A stretch of 18,165 bases of DNA from CAYXDO01 sp964463485 (lineage in GTDB: Bacteria; Myxococcota; Kuafuiibacteriia; Kuafuiibacteriales; Kuafuiibacteriaceae). Below the pieces are notes generated by a model, which searched no databases, was not told where the DNA came from, and saw nothing but the letters and a program-made list of their open reading frames with translations. Shown piece after piece: positions 1 through 7,081 of this stretch. The stretch is taken from the NCBI GenBank assembly GCA_964463485.1, contig CAYXDO010000202.1, positions 1-18,165 on the forward strand, read 5' to 3'. Every line of letters begins with the position of its first letter. Position 1 is the stretch's first letter. A program made the position numbers and the translations under genes.

Positions 1-145
1 CCTCGAGGAACTCCTCGACCGAGTAGCCCCAACCGTCGGTGACGTTGGCCATCGCCACGGTGAATGCGGCGCGGGCCACCTCAGCTACTTGCTGATCGGG
101 CACGGCACCGCTCGCAGTCGGCAGGCAGTCACGAGCGGAACTCAT
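1..145 (-). pseudogene. Orphan copy A of the metalloprotease C-terminal tail (runs off left edge)
   Basis: Read on the minus strand, this stretch encodes PDQQVAEVARAAFTVAMANV and onward to SVEEFLEE, which matches the C-terminal tail of the large protease at 2496-6134. It is cut by the window edge. An in-frame ATG at 145..143 overlaps the end of the small secreted gene (stop at 129-131) by 17 bp; the first residues are MSSARDCLPTASGAV. Over the 97 aligned bases it differs from the full-length copy by 3 changes, all synonymous. No HExxH motif can be encoded here, so it is a tail without the catalytic part. Whether it is translated is unknown. Confidence 0.6.
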
Positions 146-938
146 GAGAGAGTCGCGTGACAAGATCGCGGCACGCTCGCCGCCATCGCAGCATCATCAG
201 CAGCGCCAACACTGAGAGCAATGGCCCACGAGACCCAGCGGCTGTGGCCGCGTCAGTACAGAAACACGAATCGCTACAATCAGTGTCTCCCTCACAACTC
301 CCCAAAGTCAATGAATCCCGGACGGCAGCCTCGTCGATGTCCGCGGCGAACTCGGTTGCGCCGATGACCCAGAGAACTCCAGGCCGCGGAACCGCCGAAT
401 CGACCTCGCAACGACAGCATACGGAAAGCCCCCGCGTGCAGTCTGAGCCTTCCGGCTCTTCGTGCGTTGGAGCGACCTGTTCTTCCGTCAGCACTCGGAG
501 CAGCCAGTGGCGTCCGGTATAGTCTGCGAACATGCCCGCCGGATCCACGATCTCGTCGCCCACGAATACGATCACGCCTCCCGCCAGGAACTTCGCTGGC
601 CCCGGAGAAATCGGCAGCGGGCAGACATCGGCCTCATTGTCGCGATAGGCCCCTGGCCAGATCCGAGAAACAGTCCCCGAGAGCGTCAGGGCAGTACCGC
701 TCTGGAGTCTGGCGGTGTCGAACGGGTCGTCGACCGACCTCGAGCTCGTCAAAGTCACCTCGATCGTGCAGAAGTCGCGAATGCCGTGTCGGGCGAGCTG
801 GAGCTCATCATAGGCCGTCGTGAGGTGGCACACCCATGGCTCGGAACAACTGTCGGAATATGCAGCCGTCTGCATAGAAATCGACGCGAACACGCCGAGC
901 GCCAACCGAAGGAGAAGGGAATGAGAGCTGTCAAACAT
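129..938 (-). CDS. Small secreted Cys-rich protein A with MYXO-CTERM-like C-terminal anchor
   Basis: This is a 269-residue protein of unknown function. It has an N-terminal signal peptide (about residues 1-27, LLLRLALGVFASIS core, then TAAYS) and many cysteines in the mature part, including a CCRC cluster and a CSDSCFC cluster. Near the C-terminus a short hydrophobic segment (GPLLSVLALLMML, about 238-250) is followed by RWRRAC, the layout of MYXO-CTERM sorting/anchor signals. The ATG at 938 has a GGAG 7 nt upstream (946-949). It lies 45 bp after the stop of tail copy B, as its paralogue at 1562-2449 lies 46 bp after the stop of the full protease. The two paralogues are clearly homologous along almost their whole length and diverge after the EFR near the end. 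The repeated pairing with a protease tail suggests a linked role, for example inhibitor, immunity or partner, but nothing in the sequence proves it. Confidence 0.8.
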   Translation of the reverse strand: MFDSSHSLLLRLALGVFASISMQTAAYSDSCSEPWVCHLTTAYDELQLARHGIRDFCTIEVTLTSSRSVDDPFDTARLQSGTALTLSGTVSRIWPGAYRDNEADVCPLPISPGPAKFLAGGVIVFVGDEIVDPAGMFADYTGRHWLLRVLTEEQVAPTHEEPEGSDCTRGLSVCCRCEVDSAVPRPGVLWVIGATEFAADIDEAAVRDSLTLGSCEGDTDCSDSCFCTDAATAAGSRGPLLSVLALLMMLRWRRACRDLVTRLSHEFRS

Positions 939-1313
939 TCACGCGCTCCAGATAGGACGGCGCTCTCGCCATCCGTACGTAGTTTATAGGTACGGTGATA
1001 TGTCGACTCCGTGTTGGTCGAAGACCACGAGAAGCCGGATCCAGTCTTCGTCGGTTGGGAATGCCCAGCGCTCCCATAACGCAATCTCTCGAAGCATCTC
1101 CTCGAGGAACTCCTCAACCGAGTAGCCCCAACCATCGGTGACGTTGGCCATCGCCACGGTGAATGCGGCGCAGGCCACCTCAGCTACTTGCTGATCGCTG
1201 ACCGAGCCACTCACTCTGACGGTATTGCTCGGGGTCGCATCGTCGCAAGGATCTCGCAGGCACAGTCGATTGAGAAGCAACTTCCACATGACTTGGACGA
1301 TGGCCATCCCGTC
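141..1313 (-). repeat. Tandem module copy 2: protease tail B + small secreted gene A
   Basis: This unit of about 1.17 kb repeats, in the same order and orientation, the unit at 1646-2813. The match covers the last part of the protease tail, the short intergenic spacer (both carry gtacgtagtt and the same ribosome-binding context) and the small secreted gene up to its EFR codons. A third tail starts at 1-97, immediately after this unit. The ends are sharp at 1313 and about 141, shared with the other copy as gtc (1311-1313) and gcggaactcat. Confidence 0.85.
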
Positions 1314-1376
1314 AATGGGCACACTCGGAATGACGAGGCACCGCTCGGAATCGGCGGGAGTCAAAACGCTACTCAT
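984..1376 (-). pseudogene. Orphan copy B of the metalloprotease C-terminal tail
   Basis: From position 1313 down to the stop at 984 the minus strand encodes 109 residues that align with residues 1108-1212 of the large protease (DGMxIVQVMWKLLLNRLCLR through FDQHGVDISPYL), with a 4-residue insertion. Above 1313 the nucleotide match to the full copy ends, although MSSVLTPADSERCLVIPSVP just upstream could be a diverged piece of the same domain. The frame stays open to 1631, overlapping the end of small gene B, but has no convincing start; the ATG at 1376 lacks a ribosome binding site. The HEYGH site is absent. In the about 225 bases before the indel I count 8 synonymous and 3 amino-acid-changing differences from the full copy, so the divergence occurred under coding constraint. 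It may be a remnant of a second full protease gene or a reserve tail cassette. Confidence 0.65.
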
Positions 1377-1561
1377 CGAGCAAATCACCGTGCCGGTGCC
1401 AGGAGTCGAGTGTATGGGAGCGATCCGAGCCGCCGAGTGACGCGAGCCTACGAGCTCGAGCTCGGGCCGAGCAAGGTGCCCGCCCGCTGGGCTCCAGCAG
1501 AGGCTCGATAAATCGATGAGTATTACGGCGATCGAAAATCCGCGGGGTCTCGCCCACGCGA

Positions 1562-2449
1562 TCAAGTGACTTTGCGACACGGGCCACCGCGGTCGAACAA
1601 ATTTCGCGGCGGAGCTCCCGGCCGCGTCCAATCTGGAGTTCGTCGGCGGAACTCATAACAGAGTCGTGACAAGATCGCGCAGGCTCGCCGGTATCGCAGC
1701 ATCATCAGGAGCGCCAACAATGAGAGCAATGGCCCACGAGGCTCAGCGGCTGTGGCCGTGTCAGAACAGAAACAGGAATCGCTACAATCAGTGTCTCCGA
1801 AGACACAACTTCCCAGGGTCAACGAATCCCGGACGGCAGCTTCGTCGATGTCCGCGGTGAACTCGGTCGCGCCGATGACCCAGAGAACTCCAGGCCGCGG
1901 AACCGCCGAATCGACCTCGCAACGACAGCACGCAGAAAGCCCACGCGCGCAGTCGAAACGCGAACGACTCTCCGGCTCGTCGAGCGTGCGAGCGACCTGT
2001 TCTTCCGTCAGCACTCGAAGCAACCAGTGGCGTCCAGTGTAGTCTCTGAAGAGGGTCGTGGGATCGACTCCCACGAATAGGATCACACCTCCCGCTAGGA
2101 ACTTCGCGGGCCCCGGAGAAATGGGTAGCGGGCAGACATCGGCATCGTTGTCGCGATAGGCCCCTGGCCAGATCCGAGAAACAGTCCCCGAAAGCGCCAT
2201 GGCAGTGCCGCTCTGGACTCTGGTGGTGTTGAACGGATCGTCGACCGAGCTCGAGCTCGTCAAAGTCACCTCGATCGTGCAGAAGTCGCGAATGCCGTGT
2301 CGGGCAAACTGGAGCTCATCGAAGGACGTCGTGATCTCGCACTCCCATGGTTCGGAACAACTGTTGGAATAGGCCGCCGTTGGCGTGGAAATCGAGGCGA
2401 ACAGGCCGAACGCCAACCGAAGGAGAAGGGGATGAGGGCTGTCAAACAT
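1562..2449 (-). CDS. Small secreted Cys-rich protein B with MYXO-CTERM-like segment
   Basis: A 295-residue paralogue of the protein at 129-938. It has a signal peptide (LLLRLAFGLFASIS, then PTAAYS), a Cys-rich mature part and the hydrophobic GPLLSLLALLMML segment (about 239-251) followed by RYRRAC. Unlike protein A it continues for about 40 residues after this segment; the last 30 or so (RRRTPDWTRPG onward) have no counterpart in A and probably arose when the module joined new sequence. The ATG at 2449 has AGGAG (2457-2461) 7 nt upstream, and the start lies 46 bp downstream of the protease stop, so the two are probably co-transcribed. Expected location is the cell surface or periplasmic side of a membrane. 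Function is not recognised. Confidence 0.8.
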   Translation of the reverse strand: MFDSPHPLLLRLAFGLFASISTPTAAYSNSCSEPWECEITTSFDELQFARHGIRDFCTIEVTLTSSSSVDDPFNTTRVQSGTAMALSGTVSRIWPGAYRDNDADVCPLPISPGPAKFLAGGVILFVGVDPTTLFRDYTGRHWLLRVLTEEQVARTLDEPESRSRFDCARGLSACCRCEVDSAVPRPGVLWVIGATEFTADIDEAAVRDSLTLGSCVFGDTDCSDSCFCSDTATAAEPRGPLLSLLALLMMLRYRRACAILSRLCYEFRRRTPDWTRPGAPPRNLFDRGGPCRKVT

Positions 2450-2813
2450 TCACGCGCTCCTGATAGGGACGGCGCTCTCGCCATCCGTACGTAGTTCATA
2501 GGTACGGTGATATGTCGACTCCGTGTTGGTCGAAGACCGCGAGGAGCCGTATCCAGTCTTCGTCGGTTGGGAATGCCCAGCGCTCCCACAACGCAGTCTC
2601 TCGAAGCATCTCCTCGAGGAACTCCTCGACCGAGTAGCCCCAACCGTCGGTGACGTTGGCCATCGCGACCGTGAATGCGGCGCGCGCCACCTCAGCTACT
2701 TGCTGATCGCTGACCGAGCCACTCACTCTACTCGGGTTCGCCTCGCAAGGAGATCGTAGGCACAGTCGATTGAGAAGCAACTTCCACATGACTTGGACGA
2801 TGGGCATCCCGTC
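1646..2813 (-). repeat. Tandem module copy 1: protease tail C + small secreted gene B
   Basis: Direct repeat partner of 141-1313. Here the tail is still attached to the complete protease reading frame. The two copies are separated by about 330 bp of unshared sequence (1314-1645), whereas copy 2 and the third tail are joined directly. This argues for at least two separate duplication or recombination events rather than one clean tandem duplication. Confidence 0.85.
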
Positions 2814-5800
2814 GTAGTAGGGACTGGACGAGCATCCGCCAACCTGGACACGATTCCCGCGATCGCGCGCTTGCACCCAGGCGCCTCCGCCAGTGATTCC
2901 TTGACCAGGGCCTTCTCGGAAGAGCCTCCCGATCTGCCACGGCCACAACGTCCTCGGGTCAACTCGAAAATCGGCGAATTCCAGCGCGAACGCATTGGCG
3001 AGACCTTCCTGCACGCCCTTGGATTCGCAGCCATTATGCCAGGCATCTCGAGCGATGCCGAAAAAGGAGTGCTGAAGGAAGTGGCCATACTCATGAAGAG
3101 GTGCAACCGTGCGCTTGTACGAGTGGGCAGGCAGGAGAGTAATCTCGTTCAAGCGCCAGTCGAAGCACCCATCCGAAGTCGCGTCCGGGCAGTCCGTGGC
3201 GCTGCTCGACACGTTGACGCTGAGCGGTGGAACATCCCGGGGTTCGCTACCCCACGCCGACGGTGGCATCCAGGCCCACGCGAACAGCTTCATTCTCGGT
3301 TGCCAGGCTGCGTGCGCCGCCGCGGTCGTGATCTGATAGTGCGCGTTCTGAGCCTCGAACATGACGTCGTGCAGATGTTGCAGACCGAAAGGGATGCTGC
3401 ACAACTCATTTGTGACGACTTCGGCTCGATACGCATCGACTCCCGTCACCGGGAAAGGGTATTGGGAGCCCTCGTAGATCGAGTTAGGGAACGGGTCCTG
3501 GTAGTTGACGGAGAGCCGGTAGTCACACCGGGATGCGCTGGCAAGTTTCCGGTCAACGAGGGCCGACAGAACCTCGGTGGGACCATTGTACGGCATCGGG
3601 CCATCGTTGCTCCCGGTCCGGAACCATTGGTTGGGCGAGATCGCCTGCTTCCCGCCACGCTGCTCCACCGTGAGCGGAACATAGTCGGAGTGGTACTCGA
3701 AAGTGGGTGAGTGCGACACAGCGATCGAGGTGGTAACGAGGAGCTCGCCAGTCACGGCATCGTAGATGTAGGCGGACCCACCGCAGTAGATAACGCGGGT
3801 CAATCTTCGCAGCGCCTGATCGAAGGTGACACCTTCAGACTCTATGCTCGCCGGATCGTAGACCGAGCATCTCACCTGCAAGTCTGCGAAGAATGCGGAC
3901 TCCTCCCGAAGCCCTGCACTCAGCAGCTCGTCGATCTTCTCGCGGACTCTCAGCGCCGGCACGGGGGACCCTTCCAGCGTTGTCAGGCCGAGATCCGTGA
4001 TCCGACCCGTAACCCGGGCCCGTGTGACACGCACGCCTCTGTAGGTCTGGTCGAAGTTCACCACGGCCGTCGGTCGCCGAATGGACTCGCTCAGGTCGCC
4101 TTGAGATCGGTTCGGCGCGAACCACAGAACCGAGGAAGAAGTCAGCGTAAGCTCGGGCACGTCATCCGGGCCCGAAAATCCCAGCTCCTTACGAAATGCC
4201 GATAGCTGAGCTCCTACGAGGAGGCTGAGGTCGACGGCATTCCACGAGCTCGCGGACGGCGGGTTTGCCAAAAAGCGAAGACGTTGGAGCTCATCGCGTT
4301 CCGAGCCATCTTCCGATTCTACCCGATACTCGAAGGCGACATCCCTCAGGCCAACTCTGATGACTCGGCCCTTCGAGTTGAACGTCATTCGAGCGGCCAA
4401 GCCCGATGGCGTCGACGCGTCGATCTTGGTCCCGCTCGGGTCCCTGGAAAACGTCGTTCGGCCTCCGTCGAGGATCGACGTGAGCCGGTTCTCGTCGTCG
4501 TACTCGAACGAGCGAAGCACGGGACCCGACGGCGACAACCCAGTGCGGAGGTGGCGTCCCGAGGGGTCGAATACAAACTGCGACGCGCCGTCTTCCGCGG
4601 GAAGAACGATCGACTCTCGGAACCGAAAGCCTGGCCATGCGTTGGCGATCCGGCGTACGCGGTGGGCTCCGCGTTCGACCACCAAGAGACTGTCGTCGTC
4701 GTCGTTCACCACCCAAACGCCGCTCGGGTCGACGAGCAGCGCCGCGCGGGCGAGGCCGTCGCCACCAAGCGCATCCGGGCCGCCCGCGATCGTAGTGATT
4801 GTCATCAGCGAGCCGTTGAGTGCGACTTTTCGCACGGCGTTGTTGCCCGTGTCGGCGACGTAGAGCGAGCCGTCTCGTCCAACGGCGATAGCTTCGGGGG
4901 CCGCGAGCGTCGCGAGCTTAGCATCGCCGCCGTCCCCTGAGTACCCGGCCTCGCCCGTGCCCGCGACCGTCTCGATGTTGCCGTCGGCGCCGACTCGCCG
5001 GATGCAGTGGTTGTAAGTATCCGCGATGAAGACGTTGCCGCTTGAATCGGCGGCCACGCCGCGCGGAAATGAGAGCGTCGCTTCGAGCGCCGAGCTGCCG
5101 TCGCCAGAGTACCCAGGCACGCCTGCGCCCGCGATCGTCGTAATCTTCCCACCCGGGTCGATCCTGCGAACGCGATCGTGAGCACTGTCCGCCACGAGCA
5201 CGCTCCCATCTGGGGCAAAGGCCAATCCAGCGGGGAGCTGGAGCCGCGCCTCGGTTGCCTTCAGTCCATCTCCGAGGTCGTCGAAGGGGGCGCCGCCGCC
5301 AGCGAGAATCCGTGACGTCGGATCCAGAAACTCGATGATGACGTTTAGCTCAGAATCAGAGGCGAAGACCGACTCGTCGCCCGCTGTGACGCCTTCGGGC
5401 CACGCGAGCTCCGTGCTCCCGTCGAAGGGTGCCAGCTCGAGCCCGTCGAAGCCAACCTCGTCGCCCGAGCCGCTCGGGCTCGCCAGCAACCGTACGCTCG
5501 CGGACCTAGTGCCAGCGGGCGGCACTCGGATGTCCTCGACGAACTGCCAGAAATCCTGCGGCCCGAGCGCACCGCTATCAAAGGCGTCAAGAACGACGCC
5601 ATTTTCGTCTCGGTACTCGAGCACCACCGTGGCTGAGCCGGCCGGCGCGTTCGCCAACGCTTGGAGTCGGAACAAAGTCAGGCCGGCGTCGATCCCCGAG
5701 GCGAACCGCTCCAGGCTTGCGTCTTGAGTGAGCTCCGCCTCGACATCGGCGGTTGCGAAGAAGGCGATGCCCTCGGGCGCGCCTGGCTCGAGGCTGACGT

Positions 5801-6134
5801 GCCAGGTCCCTCGAGCTTGGACCCATCCAGGGATCTCACCGTTCGACACCGTAAACTCAGCGCTACCGTTCGATAGTTGATTCAAGGACGAGATCGTCGT
5901 GATCCTTCCTTGGGTATCGACTCTGCGGATCTGCGCGTTGCCTCGGTCTGCGATGAGTATAGAGCCGTCCTCCGCTGCGGACACGGCCACGGGTCCGTTC
6001 AACTGTGCTGTCGTGGCGGGGCCGCCGTCCCCTGAGTAACCGGGGACGCCGGTCCCTGCGACAGTCGAGATCATGAGGCCCAGGTCCGACGCGGCCCGCG
6101 ATTGACCGTCGCCTTGGTAAATGACGCGTGCCAT
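2496..6134 (-). CDS. NHL-repeat / YD-repeat protein with gluzincin-like metallopeptidase domain
   Basis: A 1212-residue open frame. Visible parts in order: one NHL repeat (about 22-73, VAGTGVPGYSGDGGPA then ILIADRGNAQIRRVD), an inserted beta-sandwich-like stretch (about 85-255), further NHL repeats (about 285-460, each with GYSGDG and ADTxN motifs), YD/RHS-like motifs (about 510-595, SFEYDDENRLTSI and FNSKGRVIRV), a fungalysin/thermolysin propeptide-like stretch (VNFDQTYRGVRVTRARVTGR), and a protease domain with H1014-E-Y-G-H1018. A likely third zinc ligand is E1043 in QEGLANAFALEF, a spacing like M36 fungalysins. The ATG at 6134 has no ribosome binding site or signal peptide, and the frame is open upstream with AYDPMARVIYQGDG, itself YD-like. 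The true N-terminus is therefore probably the lipoprotein leader at 7025, reached through two frameshifts. The last 105 residues are repeated downstream. Confidence 0.75.
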   Translation of the reverse strand: MARVIYQGDGQSRAASDLGLMISTVAGTGVPGYSGDGGPATTAQLNGPVAVSAAEDGSILIADRGNAQIRRVDTQGRITTISSLNQLSNGSAEFTVSNGEIPGWVQARGTWHVSLEPGAPEGIAFFATADVEAELTQDASLERFASGIDAGLTLFRLQALANAPAGSATVVLEYRDENGVVLDAFDSGALGPQDFWQFVEDIRVPPAGTRSASVRLLASPSGSGDEVGFDGLELAPFDGSTELAWPEGVTAGDESVFASDSELNVIIEFLDPTSRILAGGGAPFDDLGDGLKATEARLQLPAGLAFAPDGSVLVADSAHDRVRRIDPGGKITTIAGAGVPGYSGDGSSALEATLSFPRGVAADSSGNVFIADTYNHCIRRVGADGNIETVAGTGEAGYSGDGGDAKLATLAAPEAIAVGRDGSLYVADTGNNAVRKVALNGSLMTITTIAGGPDALGGDGLARAALLVDPSGVWVVNDDDDSLLVVERGAHRVRRIANAWPGFRFRESIVLPAEDGASQFVFDPSGRHLRTGLSPSGPVLRSFEYDDENRLTSILDGGRTTFSRDPSGTKIDASTPSGLAARMTFNSKGRVIRVGLRDVAFEYRVESEDGSERDELQRLRFLANPPSASSWNAVDLSLLVGAQLSAFRKELGFSGPDDVPELTLTSSSVLWFAPNRSQGDLSESIRRPTAVVNFDQTYRGVRVTRARVTGRITDLGLTTLEGSPVPALRVREKIDELLSAGLREESAFFADLQVRCSVYDPASIESEGVTFDQALRRLTRVIYCGGSAYIYDAVTGELLVTTSIAVSHSPTFEYHSDYVPLTVEQRGGKQAISPNQWFRTGSNDGPMPYNGPTEVLSALVDRKLASASRCDYRLSVNYQDPFPNSIYEGSQYPFPVTGVDAYRAEVVTNELCSIPFGLQHLHDVMFEAQNAHYQITTAAAHAAWQPRMKLFAWAWMPPSAWGSEPRDVPPLSVNVSSSATDCPDATSDGCFDWRLNEITLLPAHSYKRTVAPLHEYGHFLQHSFFGIARDAWHNGCESKGVQEGLANAFALEFADFRVDPRTLWPWQIGRLFREGPGQGITGGGAWVQARDRGNRVQVGGCSSSPYYDGMPIVQVMWKLLLNRLCLRSPCEANPSRVSGSVSDQQVAEVARAAFTVAMANVTDGWGYSVEEFLEEMLRETALWERWAFPTDEDWIRLLAVFDQHGVDISPYL

Positions 6135-6970
6135 GGGATCATAGGCGTGGTGTGAGTAATACGACCAGCCAGGTGCAGCTTGCCGTTCGGTGCCAAGATC
6201 AAAGCTCTGACGAGCGCCTTCTGTCCGATCACCGCCGCCTCGGGGCCCGCGTGGAGGTTGCCGCTCGCGCCGTTGAGTCCGTGGACATGGAGGCGTACGT
6301 CACGCGCGGTCAGGCTCGGCGCCGAGGGCGCGGGTCCAAGGTAACTCTTCTGGCCAGGCGCGAGCCGCCCGGAGATGGAAACGACCACCGGTCCGAGCGC
6401 CTCGACGCGGGAGTCTTGGCCGACGTCCAGGCTGGCAAAGGCATACTCACCCGCCTCGAGCTCGAGCTTGCAGCCTTGCCGCAGCAAGACCTCGCCCAGC
6501 GAGCACGGAGCGATGCGCCGAACCTCGTCCTGCGCCAAGGTCAGCGGCGTCGAGCCGGGGACGGCCGGAGGCAAGGTCGGCATGACCGGCAGAGCCAAGG
6601 CTGGGAAGGGAAGGAGGGTGCCGCGCTGCGCTTGGTTTTCGACGAGCTCGTCGGAGAAGACGTCGCCCACGCTCGCGTGGGTGCGAAGTCTCAGGCTCTT
6701 GGCGGCCACGTCGAACGCGGACCCGATCTGGGCGTCCTGACCGATCGTCGCGAGCGCGTCGTCGCAGAGCGCCTGGGTGAGTGTTGGCGAGAGGACTGCG
6801 ACGTCGCCGCCGTCCACCGACGAGCCCTGGCGCTGGCAGTATCCGAGTTGAGCCAATACGACGTACCCAGACTCCGTCGGGCTGAGTGCCGAAGCGAGCT
6901 CACCGACGGATGTAGGGGGGGGGTAGTATATTATCGCTTGCCTCGCGACACCCAGCCCAAGCGAGTGCAA
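6071..6970 (-). CDS. Surface-protein bead, N-terminal part of the frameshifted protease gene
   Basis: A 299-codon frame whose only start is a TTG at 6970 without support. Residues from about ESGYVVLAQLG onward look like an array of short beta turns (VDGGDVAVLS, IGQDAQIGS, LEAGEYAFASLDVG, ALILAPNGKLHLAG), as in polymer-forming or beta-helix-like surface domains; I do not recognise a named family with certainty. Alternative internal start: GTG of SVDGGDV. The frame lacks its own signal peptide, but one lies just upstream in another frame (6900-7025). At its 3' end it overlaps the large protease frame by 64 bp, and one of the two frames there must be noise. I interpret it as the second segment of one gene spanning 7025 to 2496. 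Confidence 0.5.
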   Translation of the reverse strand: MHSLGLGVARQAIIYYPPPTSVGELASALSPTESGYVVLAQLGYCQRQGSSVDGGDVAVLSPTLTQALCDDALATIGQDAQIGSAFDVAAKSLRLRTHASVGDVFSDELVENQAQRGTLLPFPALALPVMPTLPPAVPGSTPLTLAQDEVRRIAPCSLGEVLLRQGCKLELEAGEYAFASLDVGQDSRVEALGPVVVSISGRLAPGQKSYLGPAPSAPSLTARDVRLHVHGLNGASGNLHAGPEAAVIGQKALVRALILAPNGKLHLAGRITHTTPMIPWHASFTKATVNRGPRRTWAS

Positions 6971-7025
6971 TAGCCAGGCAGCTCAACTGGGTCGAACAAT
7001 CTCCGAACTTCGATTTTCCAGTCAT
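6900..7025 (-). CDS. Lipoprotein leader of the frameshifted surface protease (41 codons)
   Basis: A short frame starting ATG at 7025. The n-region MTGKSKFGDC carries two lysines, followed by a hydrophobic core and lipobox-like end, LSCLAIALAWAGC, with Cys26 as the probable lipidated residue (W at -3 is atypical). It then reads REASDNILPPP through a run of nine C and stops at 6902-6900. If the run had eight C, the frame would continue as PPTSVGELASAL into the 6071-6970 frame. A strong GGGGAGGG lies just upstream of the ATG, and TTGCAA / TATGAT boxes precede it. The start, not the stop, is the well-supported part: this looks like the true N-terminus of the downstream protein. Confidence 0.6.
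   Translation of the reverse strand: MTGKSKFGDCSTQLSCLAIALAWAGCREASDNILPPPYIRR
6915..6923 (-). repeat. Homopolymer of nine C (coding strand) at a frame break
   Basis: Nine consecutive G on the plus strand, read as C on the coding strand, lie between the lipoprotein leader and the body of the protein. Eight (or eleven) C would join the two frames. Tracts of this kind are known sites of slipped-strand phase variation and also of sequencing error. Confidence 0.7.
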
Positions 7026-7029
7026 CAGT

Positions 7030-7037
7030 CCCTCCCC
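7030..7037 (-). promoter_or_regulatory. Ribosome binding site of the lipoprotein leader
   Basis: GGGGAGGG on the minus strand, with its GGAGG core about 6 nt before the ATG at 7025. It decides the start of the lipoprotein leader and is far better than anything near the TTG at 6970 or the ATG at 6134. Confidence 0.65.
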
Positions 7038-7053
7038 GACTCTCGGTTTGGAA

Positions 7054-7081
7054 ATCATACGCTAGCCAGGACGAATTGCAA
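7054..7081 (-). promoter_or_regulatory. Candidate sigma70-type promoter of the lipoprotein-protease locus
   Basis: On the minus strand TTGCAA (7081-7076) and TATGAT (7059-7054) are separated by 16 nt. The second box matches the -10 consensus at 5 of 6 positions. The distance to the ATG at 7025 leaves a short leader containing the ribosome binding site. Confidence 0.45.

Noticed and set aside
129..2449. Small secreted proteins as TIMP-like metalloprotease inhibitors
   Set aside because: Attractive next to a metalloprotease, but the mature N-terminus lacks the CxC start that defines TIMP inhibition and I cannot show an OB fold from sequence.
2793..3710. 305-codon plus-strand frame opposite the protease domain
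   Set aside because: The minus strand carries HEYGH and the repeated conserved tail; the plus frame has no domain features.
6128..6973. 281-codon plus-strand frame opposite the surface bead
   Set aside because: No domain or start signal; the minus strand has the leader, promoter and turn-rich domain.
6970..7030. tRNA-like sequence (AGCTCAACTGGGT ... TTCGATTTTCC)
   Set aside because: It superficially resembles D- and T-arm sequences but does not form an acceptor stem or cloverleaf, and it coincides with the lipoprotein leader codons.
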